Origin: Pithys albifrons albifrons
Lineage: Eukaryota; Chordata; Aves; Passeriformes; Thamnophilidae
Direction of reading: 5' to 3'
DNA: 64,000 nucleotides
Assembly (NCBI RefSeq): GCF_047495875.1
Contig: NC_092460.1
Location: 10,778,520 to 10,842,519, forward strand
The notes below the pieces were generated by a model. The model did no database searches and had not been told where the DNA came from. It worked only from the letters and a program-made list of their open reading frames with translations. Both the position numbers and the translations under genes were made by a program. Positions within the stretch are counted from its first letter, which is position 1; each line of letters opens with the position of its first letter. Shown in pieces: positions 1 to 12,810 of this stretch.

Positions 1-2206
1 TGTCCAGAAAACAAGGTATTAATGTCCAGTGTATGTATTCCTTTGCTCAGCATGAAGCCCTGAGTTCTATTTTTCTTTTTATCAATAGCTCTCCCCCTTT
101 CCTGATGATGATCCCTTTCTAATATCTGTAAATGGTTTTAAAGTCACCTTTAAATCACCTTGTATGCCAGGCCACGTATATACTTAGCTCCATTAATCTT
201 ACTTTATTTAGCTGCCATTCTGCAAGGCAAGATGCTCCCATCAAATAACCCTTCACCTTCCCAGCTCTATCGGAACATCAATTACCCTCAATCCAAGGGA
301 CTGCTCACCTCTGCAGCCCAGGGTGCTCCACAGGTGATGCAGGCCAGGGTGATGGAGGAGAGAATTTCATTCCACTTAACAGATTGGAAATAAAGAGAGG
401 TAATCCAAAAGAATCTCTATTTTGCTTTTAAGAAAATTATATTCATCCTCTAAAACAGGAAAGCTAATTAGCCAGGCTGCTCTGACAATATTTTCTCTTG
501 GGAAAATAAAGTTGCACTCCTTCAACGTTCAGAACTTTTTAATCCTGGTGCCAAACGCGTTTCTCTGAATTAATATTTGTGGAATGAAAAGGCTTTCTTT
601 TCTGCTTCAGCCTTCTCTCCCAGGATAAATCTTTTTGGAATTTGCTTTATAGATTGTGCTTTTGAATGTTCTTATAAATGTTAAAAAATGACTGTGTCAG
701 AATGTCGCCTTCTCATTAACAAAATTTACTACATATTTTCCTCCATTGTTACCAGTACAGTTCCAGCAGTGTTAACAATGGGAACCCTAGAGCAAATGGC
801 CTGGCACCAGCATTTGTCATCTAACTATGGCTGGTCAAAAATGTGTTTGAAAAGTCGCCTTGTGTTTTTTAAATGTGCTTGTTTTCACTAAGCACTTCCA
901 AATGATTTTTTAAAACCTAAAAAAAATAATTAAAAAAATCCAATGTTTAGTTACATTTTAATCAGAAAGGCATTGAAGGGTTTGTGATTTTTTGTGAAAA
1001 CGTATGCTGGTGAGTAAAAGTATGCATCCCATTACTTCCCTTTTGCTCAACTGGGGAAAGGAAGTTGACAAAAAGAAAAGTGAAGTAGGGTATGATTTTC
1101 TTCATCAGAATGAAACCAAATAGTTCTTTTCATACAAAATTCCTAACAAAATAGAAAAAAATTATAAACCTTCTGATGTCTTTTACAAATTCATTCTAGT
1201 GTATATTCCTCCTCTTTGTATCACAGATGAGTGTCAGTATAATATGGCCCATCATGACAACAGTGTGCAAACAACTTTTAAACTTTCAACACTACAGGTA
1301 AGGAGCTCAGCTAAATTCAGCAAAGGCAGGAAGTGTTTAAATAGGGTTTCTAGCACTGATGGAAGAAGCATAACAGCAAAGCTCTCTGGTGAAAGCTCTA
1401 CATGGAGCCAGAATGGTCCTTTCTGATATTAAAACTTAGTAATCTACAAAAGCTGCTACCATTAATTGGAAACTACTGCTACTTTTTACCCTTTTGCAAA
1501 TACTTAGATTTCCTTTGTTACCACAAATCTCTGCTGTAACTAAAACACAGCAGAAGCACATGCTCTGAAATCCCTCTGCTGTGCCTTCCTATAGCCATGG
1601 AAACCGAGTTTTGCATGCCCAGGATGAGGCTAGATGGATTTGTTAGGGGTTTTTCATCCCTTGCAACCTGTCACAAAGTTGATTTGCTTCTCGTGAATAT
1701 GCAGATCAAGATCCTGGACTGAGACAATTTTATTTCAACTCAGACCAAGGTCACACCTGGGCATGGCCGGAACTTGACTGGCCTACCTCAGTGAATTGGT
1801 TTTTATACTCTTCTCATAATGAATTTAAGTCATCAGCTGTTAACACTTCTGCAGACCTACTGCTTCCTTCCTGGTGTTAGACAAGGATTCAGAGGACCCA
1901 GTTAATACCCATAGCTCGATCCAATTTAAGAAGAGGATTTTGAGCTCAGTTAGGTTGCTTATTGGCTGCTTCTGAACCTGAGCTGGGACTAAACTGTGTT
2001 AGAACCTTCCATTGAGTCAGACTGAAATAACCCAAGACAGTCAGCACACCTGAACAAAAGCCCTGCTTCACTGCTGATTTAATGCTCTACATTCCCAGTG
2101 ATCCTGTGGAGATGCAGGCACCTCTATAAGAACCTACTCATTTACAATGCAGCCCCTTTTTTTTTTTAATGCAGACATAAAGTGATATTATTAATAGTTT
2201 GTGAGC
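1..2206. other. Intergenic or intronic tract, no gene seen
   Basis: AT-rich non-coding DNA. The only open frames are short (under 80 codons), unrelated to any protein I recognise, and lack flanking splice signals in a sensible arrangement. No RNA gene or recognisable repeat is visible by eye. Confidence 0.6.
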
Positions 2207-2395
2207 TACTGCGCTTTTCATCTGAGGATCTCTCTCAAAGCATTTTAGGAGACTGAATCAATTTTCAAAACACTCCCATGTAATACTATCCACATTTTAC
2301 TGGTAGGAATACTAAGGCAGTGGGAGGCAATTTTCCCAAGGGTTCATTGGTAGTGTCAGAAATAGAGCCCTGGACTTGTGCTCCAAATATAGCTG
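2207..2395 (-). repeat. Ancient MIR/CORE-type SINE relic
   Basis: Read on the plus strand, the stretch follows the order of the reverse complement of the old amniote MIR-like SINE. It has a 'catctgaggatctc...caaagca' block, then 'cattttactg' (for cattttacag), 'actaaggcagtgggaggcaa' (for actgaggcacagagagg), 'ttcccaagggttc' (for tgcccaaggtcac) and 'tcagaaatagagccctgg' (for gcagaa-tagaacccagg). It is heavily diverged and its ends are approximate. The family is inferred from remembered consensus, not from a search. Confidence 0.55.
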
Positions 2396-5300
2396 ACATT
2401 CTCATTGCATGGCTGAAAACTGAATGCAGGAGTCCCCACTTTAATGCTGAACATACCTTCTTCCTGCTGGTTGAGGCTTCCAAAAGGGCTGCCTGTTGCC
2501 ATGGGAACCACAGTTCAGATTGCTGGGCCAGATTTGCTTCAGTTACATCAATGCAAATCATGAGCAAATTAAATGAAATTAATGGAACTACCCCAGATTT
2601 CCATGGGCGAGGGAGGATACAGAGCAGAATTAGTCCCTCTGAATTTTACATAAGAGGGTGATGATCTCTTGAGAGTGGAAAAAAAATATCTCTGATCATT
2701 ACAGGGGGGGGAAAGAATGAAGGATACCTTTCAACAAAGATATAGAAAGTAAATCTGAGAACTTGACTTTAGGGAGACCCAACATTCTCAGACCTGCTTG
2801 TGACCATTACTGATGGAAGCTCTTGGCATTCTCAAACAAGTACATTGCTTCCTCCTCACACTGAGCAAAGACCAGATTCAGGCATTTACTGTGAGAATAA
2901 GGGATGGGGGAGAATGGAGTCTAAGAGTCTACAGACAGAATGTGGAAAGGACCAGTTTGTGGTGTTTGCAGGACAAGTCCCACACTGTTGAGGGAGCATG
3001 TAATAAGTCCCCAGGTTGTCTCCCAGTGGCCTCTTCCTGAAGGGAATGCCTGATGGAATAGGAACCTGAATGAACAATTTCTTCAGTGTCTGCCACAACA
3101 CTGTGAGGACCCGGACTGTTGCTTACCAGGGAAATAGAAGAAATGTGGGAGGCAAGAAGTGAAACAGAGACAGCTCTTCTATCAATAGTAACTGTCACCC
3201 CAGAGCTGCCTCCTTACCCTACAGCAGCTCAGGTCTCTTGGCCAGAGGGAAAATATGGGACTGGCACAGTCAGCAAGCCCTCCAGTCATACACAGCTTTG
3301 TGTGCAGTGAGAACTGCGGGCTGGCACTGGGGAAGGAAGGCTATGGTATAGTACAGGGAAGGGGCATCTCAAAGGCTTGGAAGTTGGCTGGACACCCTGC
3401 ACTTGTGCTAATACACAAAGTCTAATTTGAGATGAACTTTTCCTGTGATACTGGAAAGCAAACTATCCTGTGTCCAAAGCTGAGCAAGCAGCTACTGTTT
3501 CATACAGTTCACAAAGATACTGGAAACATCCTCCTATAAAGCTCAGTCTTTCACACTCACATGGGATATGATGTTAATCTTGCTGCACCTCAAATACTTC
3601 AATCTACAGTTATTTAACTTCAGAAATTAACATTCAAATTTTTCAAGGTGCCAGCCATGCAGATTAGATTGTCCCTCACCACCCTTTGGATCAGGTGGAT
3701 TGAATACTCAGAGAAGCTGTTACCACTGTGGCAAAATTGATGCAAATTTTCTGAGTAGAAGTCCTGAACATGCAAACGGGAGCTGGGAAGCTTGTGTACA
3801 GCAAGGTCTGGCACCATCTGCTGTTCCTTATGGCAAAAATCCTGCCAAGCTTTCAGAGCTGTTTATGAGTTTGTGCTACAAAAAGCTTGTCCTGATGTGG
3901 GGGCAAGGGGCACCTGGCAGTGACACTGGACAGGGGTCGGACTCAGCACCCAATTCAGAGGACCACAGAAACTGTTGCAGGGGTCATTGCAAGATTGATC
4001 CTTGAGTACGTCAAAGATACAGGAAAGATTGGCTTTGAAAAGCAGAGCTGACCAGACTAAACATTGTAGCCTAATAGCATGGTGGCCGGGATAAACATCC
4101 CAAAGCTGGGTCTAGGTCATGCACAGTCGACCAGGCCAGGTTTTGGATACGTGATTCAAAAGGGTCAGTATTCTTGCGAAACAAATGTTACTACTTTGCA
4201 CACCTCAAAAGAAGAGTTCAATGCTCTGGTTCACTGTCTTATCACAGGCTAAAATTTCTATCTGTCCTACCATTTTACAATAAGCCTGGTCTGATTTCAA
4301 GCTTTTAAAGAAATTCCCTCCTACACATGAACATGAGGTTCAGGCTGAGGGTCCAAGTTGAGCATTTTCCACACCTGCTACTGGAAAAGCTACCGAGGCA
4401 AAAATGACCATATATAATACAGAAATTAATTTTCTACGTTGTGAACATTTACAGTTTCTTAGTTCCAGTTCTTGGCAAGACATGAACTCCAATTAATATA
4501 TTACTTTTAAGCACTTTTCCAAGTCAAAAGAGTGCTTGAAAAGCAACATAAAATTGAGTTGTCATAAGACTAATGACAAGTTGTACTCTTAAAAACAAAT
4601 TTGTGATTTTTATGTCCACTTCATTACATTTGTGAAGGCTCAACATGTAAGATTTAAGTATTTGATGTTAGTAATAGTACAGATGCTACTACTATGAGAC
4701 AACAATATCTACCCATGTAGGATAAGGGCAACAAGCTGACTTCACCCCTTAATTTAGACCACATTAGTCTCCCACAAAATTCCCTTCAAGATTTATAGTC
4801 AGAGAAAGAAGAGTCTCCGCTGAGGAGGAATCTTGCTACTCTACATGATTGCCATAATTTGAAGGGGTAAAATGCTTACAAGGAAAGGAAAAATTCTCAA
4901 GATTTGTATTTTCTTATTATTGTTAAAAGTTCAGAAAATAGACAGTCATTAATATTGGAACCACATTTTGCAAATAGCTGCTTGAAAAATGACATTGCTC
5001 CAGTAACAATGGGATTATTTCTAAGTCTGATAGAAACACTGAAGAATGAGTATTTCCACTTCCAGGTGATCCAAACATACCCATTTTCTCAAACATCTTG
5101 GAAAATAAATATTGTAAGTTTAGAGCCACAAAAGTTTCCAGAATGAGCTTCTGCTTCAAATAGTGATTTTCACAGACATAGCTCTGCTATGTGCTTAGGC
5201 AAAAGCCCAGACATTGCAAGTCTTCTGTGTCTAAGAATGGCAATGAACATCCTCTGTTTTATCAGTACATTTTGGAAACAGAAGTATATCACAGCAAATG

Positions 5301-8160
5301 GCAGAGAATGAACAGGTAACATTCAAATTATAGTTTTCCAGTGTTGTCCTCCCAGGCATCTCTGGCCATGATCCAACACCATGATACGAAGGGCATTGTT
5401 CTCTACCCTTCATGGCCACCTGTGCAAGCTGGAAACAGCACAGTCATGTCAATTCACTGGACTGAAGTTATAACAGAGCTTTGAAAAGCTAGAAAATATA
5501 AGAAGACCGACATACAATCCCTCTGTCAGAAGGCCTGATACTAGTGACTTTACTGATGCTTTTTGTGACTTTGTCCTAATTTTTCAATTACTGTTCACTG
5601 TCATTTTTCTAACTGCTTAACTCTGTTCCCAGGGGCACAGATCAGTTATGGTAACACTCTGGAATCAAGAGGATGGAAGCTGAAAACCCTGTGTCAGCTA
5701 AATATACTTACAGTTGGGTTTGCATAAACGAGCTTTACCTGTAAAAGTCAAAAGTGCACAGCACATTGGGGTCTGTAAGTCCCCAGTTTCCTCTCCTCAG
5801 TAATGAGACAGATCGACAAAGTAAAAACATCCACAGACAAACCTAACTAAGGGCCTAACTACATGATTGTGCCAAAACTGAAAAGCCATAAAAAAGGAGA
5901 AGCAGCAGCCGTAAATTATCTCAGCTACTGCAAGAAAATAGAAAAAAAAGTGTTGGCCTATCATGTCCTGTAGCACGGCTTTCACTTTCTTGAGTTGGTA
6001 ATTTGCCTGTTTTGCATAACTTTTTGGCTTTAAGAACTCAAAGTTCTTTTTTCCCCCTCAGTCAAAATCCATCCTGTTCTCTCCCCATGGTCCAACATGC
6101 AAACTGCACTCACCTGCAGCACAGCTATGCTCTGCATCTCCACCATGAGATGAAGAGCCCTGCAGAGACCCTTCAGCTTGCTGAGAACTGGCAGGGCAAA
6201 TCCACGCTGTGGTTTCACATGGGCAGAGTTATGTCAGACATTATCCTGACATGCCATTAGTCTCCTTTGAAGAGAGTCTATTGTAGTGAAAAATTAGGTT
6301 CAGATGAATTGAAGTCAGTCTAACCTGAGTGCTTACAGGGAGGAGGATGGTGTGAAACCAGGATGCTTTGCTGAATGCCATGTGAATTCCTAGTGAGACC
6401 AAAGTTTAGTCAAACCTGGTAATCTACACAAAACTGTTTTCTTACATAATAAATGAAGGTATAAATGCTCCCTTTCCTCAGTGACAGGCCAGATGGGTAA
6501 AACCTCTTACACTCCCACTAGAGTCCAATTGCCAAAAGCTGTAAGATCAGTAAGAAATTCACAGTCCCATTCCACAAGCATTCGGTCATTACAGTAAATT
6601 AAACCTAGGAATAAAACATGTAAAAAATGGTCAAAAAAGGGAGAGTTAAAATCTCAGTGATCAAAGTTACATCAAAACACAATCCTAATAAAGAAGGACT
6701 ACAGCTTTTCACCTCACTCTTCCTGTGGAGTGGAGCCTGACCTACTTGATAATGTTCCTGCACTAAGGCCCCAGCACTAAGTATCTTAGACCCCTCAAAT
6801 CGCATTCCAGACTTATAATTGCAAAGCAGCTGTCAGCCTGAGCCCAGTCACCAAACCTCCCCATCTGTTCAACCCATCTAGCGTTACAGCAGAGGACAGC
6901 ATGAAGGCTGAAACTGTATCATATGTGGAGACAGGACTTGCTGCACTGCCCCTGGGGCCAGATGAGATCACTTGCACTTTCACCATCTTGAAGTCTTACA
7001 GGCTCCAGAAGAGTAGTGGGCAGAGGCTGATCAGAAGAGGGGAGAAAGGACACTGAAGAAGGATCAAATTCTGCAATGTGACTCTGGCAGCTGAGTCAAA
7101 GAGACAGACATCCTCAGCTTCACTGGGGAGGAGATGTTTGGATTCTGGCAGGGCTGAGAATTATTTGAGAGCCCCTTAGAGGAAAACCTGATACCCTGAC
7201 TTTCCCCAAATCCTCCCCCTCCACATCTCTCACTATTAACTCTTTCAGTAGCAGTTGATTTCATGTAGTCTTAAATCATCTGTCCTGAAATGTATACCTT
7301 GAGCAAAGGTATATTTGTGTGCTATTGCTTAGTGAGTGTGTTGATGGGGTAGTACCGGTCTCTGAATCAAACAATATAGGTCCTGGCCCATAGTCTTTTC
7401 CAATAACATCAGCAAAATTCCAGGTGAAGACCAATCACTTTTCAATCTCAGGAACAGCTAGGAAATGTAGAGGAAGAACTTCAAGATTTGACTCCAGCTG
7501 ATTGGCACTAATTCAGATTCAGCAGAACATACTGTATTTTGGCCAGGAGATGGAAGTACTTTGACTTGTTATGTTACTAACACAGACCTTGAACAAGCAA
7601 TGCATACAATCCACGTCTGACTCTCAGGACTTTTAGATCCTCCCTAATTCCAAGTCCTAAGCCAGTGCAAGCAGTCAGCAGATGCTAAGCTGTGAGGAAC
7701 AAAGCAGGCTGCCACTCCCCTCCCACTGAAACTGAAGAAACGTGCTTTTGCCCTCTCAGTACCACCCATGTTGAGTAAGGGTGCAGGCAGCTCTGTGTCA
7801 AGTTTCAGTGGCCTTTGTGCTGACAGACATCCATGCTCGACTCTTCCCCTTTAACCCTGCTGCTTGTGCCTCCAGGTGGCCTAAGATGTCCAACTGCTCT
7901 CAGGATCAGGAAAATGTTCCCTGCTGACCTGCCTAAGGAGTTTCTGCAGGCTATGACTTATCCACGAGAGACACAAACCCACAACACAACACAAGCAGCC
8001 TCTAACTGACTGATTGGAGCTTTGCATCCCATGCTCAGCACGGTCAGGATGTGCCACAGTCTGCTGTGGCAACAATGGCACAGTTCATTTGCCTTGGTCC
8101 ATGTGAGATCACACATTACCAGAGTGACTGTGCCCCGAGTCCTTGTGCCCGTGTGCCTGC

Positions 8161-8178
8161 TGTGTGCGCACACGTGTG
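8161..8178. repeat. Alternating purine-pyrimidine run with two palindromes
   Basis: Eighteen bases alternate perfectly between pyrimidine and purine. They contain the palindrome GTGTGCGCACAC immediately followed by, and overlapping, CACACGTGTG. Such runs can adopt Z-DNA or cruciform structure. No gene is nearby, so any role is unknown. Confidence 0.6.
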
Positions 8179-11100
8179 AGTGCGCCAGTGGCTGTGAGCA
8201 CCAGGCTCCCACATGGCAGCAGATTGGAGGCAGAAGCCAGTGTCTCACAAATTCATTTTCTGGCAGAGCATGGATGGGGGAAGGGACAAGAGCTCTTTGT
8301 CAGCCCACACAGTTTCCCTGAGTCCCAGCATGGGTAAGCCAAACCTCTTAAAGGCACAAAATGTATAGTGCTACCAGCAGCAGCTCTGCCCTGAGTCTGC
8401 TGGACAGCTGGCATGAGGGCAGCTGTGAGTTCAGCAGCTGGGCAGGAGGGATGGTGACGCACGGTGCTATATCCGGAAATCTGCTTTATCATTTTCTGTT
8501 TTAACCTCTGAGCCTTTGGGTTTTGAGGGCCAGATCCTGACCCCCGAGTATGCCCTCCCTGCACAGCCCTATTGACATTGGTGCAGGCGCTGGTGATGAT
8601 TCTCATCAAGAGCATGCACTGGATGCAAGCAAACCCACATTGCCCAAGTGCACTATCCTTCAAAGTTCTCCTTTGGTTCAGAGTTTGGAGCTATGTAGTC
8701 AGAGATATCAGCTGGCATTTTCCATCTAGGGCAAAGCAAATCCTTTCTGTAGTTTATGTGCAGTACAATGCCAAGGGTGCAGGTTGGTATTTTCACCACT
8801 CCACTATGTGGTTCCTCCCTACCTACAGATTGGCATATTCAGAAGCTTTTGCAACCTATTCAGAAAATAATATTCACTGCTATACAATGATACTGCCTTT
8901 CTGAAACCCCTAAGTTAAAAAGAGTAAACATTTCCCAGGTGACTGGTGGAATCCCACTTTTGACTCAGGAGACCTCCAATCTTGGACTGTTGGAAGGCTG
9001 GAAGATATAGGATCACTCTGCATCTCACCCAATCCTCTGTCTCCACCAGTAGCTAGGGCTAAAGCCAGGGTACAGAGCAACACAGATTTTTAGTCTAGCC
9101 CAGAAAGTCTGTTCTTATAACAACTAAAGGTGTATATTTTACTGCCTGGACAACAGTTCGCTCCACACATGCCTCCCTATTTCAAAGTGGCAATAAGAAG
9201 CAGACCTGAAAGGGCAACATGTCCTTTACTCTAGATCTCCAGCCAAATCCACAGGCACAGGTTCTACTCACAGACAAGGAGGAATGCTCATGTGGACACT
9301 CAGGATTTCAAAGCATTTGGGCAGCCACACATGTAGCAACACGTGCGAAATCTACAGTGTAAGATGTGGTTTGCAAGCACGTGTAGACTGACATCTCCAA
9401 AACGTGCCAGGAAAAACCGAGCACCACCTTGCATTGGATCTTCCAGACTAATAGTTTTGGGTGTAGCTTTCTATGGGGCACTTGCAGCATGTCTTCATCA
9501 TGAAGGCACTTTGCAGAGCAGGATGTTGCTGCCTGTAGCCTGGAAACCAGGATGATGCAGGATCACAGGACTCAACTGTACTGTACCCTTAGAATCATGA
9601 TGGTCATATTTGGTCACATCTACATCAGTCCACCATAAACACATTAAATCAGGACCAATTATTCAGCTCCTTCCCCAGTGATTCCTGAGGGGTTGGCCTT
9701 TGTCCTGAACATCTTCTATGCCTACAGCAGTCTAAGGCAGATACTGTGTGTATTGTCTGTTGTGCATTCACTCTACTCTATAAAGGCATATGTAGTCCTC
9801 TCACATGGAAAAATATTATTGAGGAGAAGGCAGTTTGAAATTCTCAGGTATCAACAAGTCATGACACAGCCCAGTCTCCAACTGCCTGTACTTGGCTGGC
9901 TAACACACAAATTAGAAAAATCTTTCTGTCTTCTACAATGGGATTTTAGCTCATCTTAACCATCTGTTTGATTTTTTTTTCTCATAACAGCAAGTTCTCT
10001 TTGGAAAATTCCAAGGATATCTATCTAACCAGTCCATATAAGGTTTTATCACCTTAATATCAGAGATGGCATTTTTCCTAAAGAGTAGGAATAGTAATTT
10101 TCACTGATATAAAATACACAGCTTTTAACTGCTCCCTCGACAGCAAAGTTTGAACTGGCAGTTTTATAACGAATTCTGGAAGCTGAAATTAGATTGCTTG
10201 TTCAATATATATCAAGAGCAACTGACCTATGCCAGAGCAAGATTTCAATTTTGTATTTTTACTATCAAGAATGCATTTTCTTTCTGACTCCCAGAAAAGA
10301 AAGGATAGAAAAAGAAGTCTGGAACTGACCTAGTTTCATTGCCAAATCAGCCTGTTATTGAGCCAAAAATATTCTATCAAACTTCTTATTGTTCTTAGCA
10401 GAGATGCCATTTCTATGAATTTAGAAGGATTTGGGAAAAGCAACCTCTCATTTTGTGACCTACAAATTTTTATATAAGTCTTTCAAACAGTTCCAGAGCA
10501 CACAAACTTAGGAAATTGGCCCTGTGAGACAATTTCTATAATTTCCTTGATCTTTCCCGCTTCTGAAAGTGATAGTGGTTACAGCTGCAGAATACAAGCT
10601 TGCCAAATGTCAGGCTTTTATCTATGGCCCTCTTACTATTTGATAGTTTTTCTAATCCCCAGCCTCTAATTCATGTGATAAACTGAGAATTTATTCTTGG
10701 GTAAAAAAGCAAGAAAATATTTTAGGTGTCCTGATTGCAAAGAGCAGCTTCAAGTTTTGAACCCTGGAGGGTAGAATAGCAGAGAATAAATGAAAATAAA
10801 AACTCTTTAATATTTTAAAAATGTAAATGCAAATATCACAATCTTCTGGAACCTTATGCATGATGCCATGAGTGCTGGGAGTGTGGGGGGCCAATAAAAT
10901 AAGCTCGTTCCCAAACATCTTATTGAGAAACAAATTGTTTTTACCCATCTTGCATTACCTAAACTCTTAATTCAAGAGTTCACAGGCAGGAACTACTTTT
11001 CTGGTGGGATGATGGAGCTTGGGGAGCAGCCTTTGGGCAAGTGTCCTTCTTACTGCTGTTCAAGAATGCACATGCTGTGCCCAAAGCTCTCCCTGTCACC

Positions 11101-12790
11101 ACTGCTCTACCCCTAGCCTCTCATACCAAGTTTGATCCTCAGCCTGGGATTATATATTTCCATCTACTGATGTCAACTGCTAAGTGACTCACAGAGGGAT
11201 CTGAATAGCAACCACACTAGTGATCTTCAGAATAGTCTCCCTTATAGCCAGGAGAAGGAGGAGGATACCACTAAAACGTCATGACACTCAGATAAAGATG
11301 GGGGAGAAGAGAATTGACCTGGAGGTAGGATCACTAGTGAAGGTATCCATCTTCCTGGAAAATACAGCCTCAGCAGAAATTGGCCATGACTGATCCAGAG
11401 AGGCACATCCACAAGAAGCTATACTTAGAAGTCTCACAAAGATCAGCAGTCCTAAAACTTAGCAACAATTTTTAAAAAGCACACACAATAATTTTTGCAA
11501 AATCATTCCAACCTGAAGTGTTTCTTGAATGTCTCGTGTATTACTCGTTTTGGAGGGAAAGATTTTCACTCCCTCTCCCCACTTCTAAGAGACAGTAAAC
11601 ATTTGACTGTTTCACTGCACAGATCCTCTTTCAGGACCATGTTCAATCTTTGCTGGAACAAAGAAGATGCCTGGCATCCTTCACTTGTGTCTTCAGAAGT
11701 TTGTTTTACAGCCAAGCTCCTTGCACATATGCACAGATAACAGAGAATAGTCCTAAATGTACCTGGATTTTACTGTAAGAAAAGAAGAAGGGAAGCAGAG
11801 GGTTGTCAAATGATGTGTACAAAAAATCAGATGCAGCTTCAGCACACTGTCTTTACAAGATTTTTTTTCTTTTCTTTTCCTTTTTTTTCTGTTTTGGGCT
11901 TGTAAGTGAGCCTACACAGAGCACAGCCCCTCTTGCAATCCCAGCAGAAACTTTATTCAAACTCAGCTTGTTGAGACCAGGTCTCAGCTTCACAAACTTC
12001 TGAAGCAAAGTTGTGCTCTTTGTAGGCAGTCAGATGCAGTACACAACAAATTCAGATATTTGGGATTTACCAGGAGCATGGATCAAATTGGTAGAAATCA
12101 GAACTGTCCCAGTTTATTGGGATGCCTGCCAACTCCAATATCACATGTTCAGACCAAATATGCAGTACAAAATACATTTCTGATGGGCAGATCTTTTAGC
12201 AAGTGCTTTAGCATCAAGAGGAAAACACTCCTGTCTTGTCACAGTTTAGGCTACAGATGAACATGGAAATCTTTCTAGATCTGCTGGATAGACAAAAGAA
12301 AACTTGAACATCACATCCTGGGCCATTGTGCAACCCAGCGCTCTGGAATGCTGGAGGAACACAGAGATCCTGGGAGTGCTGTTGAACAGGCTAGAAACAA
12401 ACAGCTAAGGCTGAGAGGAATCCTCATGCAGTTATCCTAGTATTTGTGCAGGGAAATGCAAACATCCTTGTTTTTGCTCTGAGACATTTGTAAGCAACTA
12501 CTGACCCCAGCAGAAGCTGCAGATGTGCACTGCAGTGGACAGGACCAGACATTTAGCTTCAGCTCAGTATTCCTATTTCTGTGCCAGAGCATGTCCAAAG
12601 CACCATTTTCCATTAAATTTTTCAGGTTACAGTATTTCTATAAATGAATGCACAGCTCAGAAAGAGCCTTGATGGTTCATAACATCTTCTACATCCTTTA
12701 AGTACGACAAACCCCTGTTAATGCCATGGACCTGAAGAAAGATGGAAATGTTGATGCTGCACACACCTACACCGAAAGCTCCATTTTAAG

Positions 12791-12810
12791 GCGTGTGTGC
12801 ACATGTGCAC
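12791..12810. repeat. 20-bp alternating purine-pyrimidine run with 14-bp palindrome
   Basis: All twenty bases alternate purine and pyrimidine. The last fourteen (12,797-12,810, GTGCACATGTGCAC) are a perfect palindrome. This is a candidate Z-DNA or cruciform-prone site. It may simply be a decayed (GT)n microsatellite. Confidence 0.6.

Noticed and set aside
8523..8610. String beginning gggccagatcctgac that resembles a repeat seen in reptile genomes
   Set aside because: The similarity is limited to a dozen bases from memory. It cannot be supported without a search.
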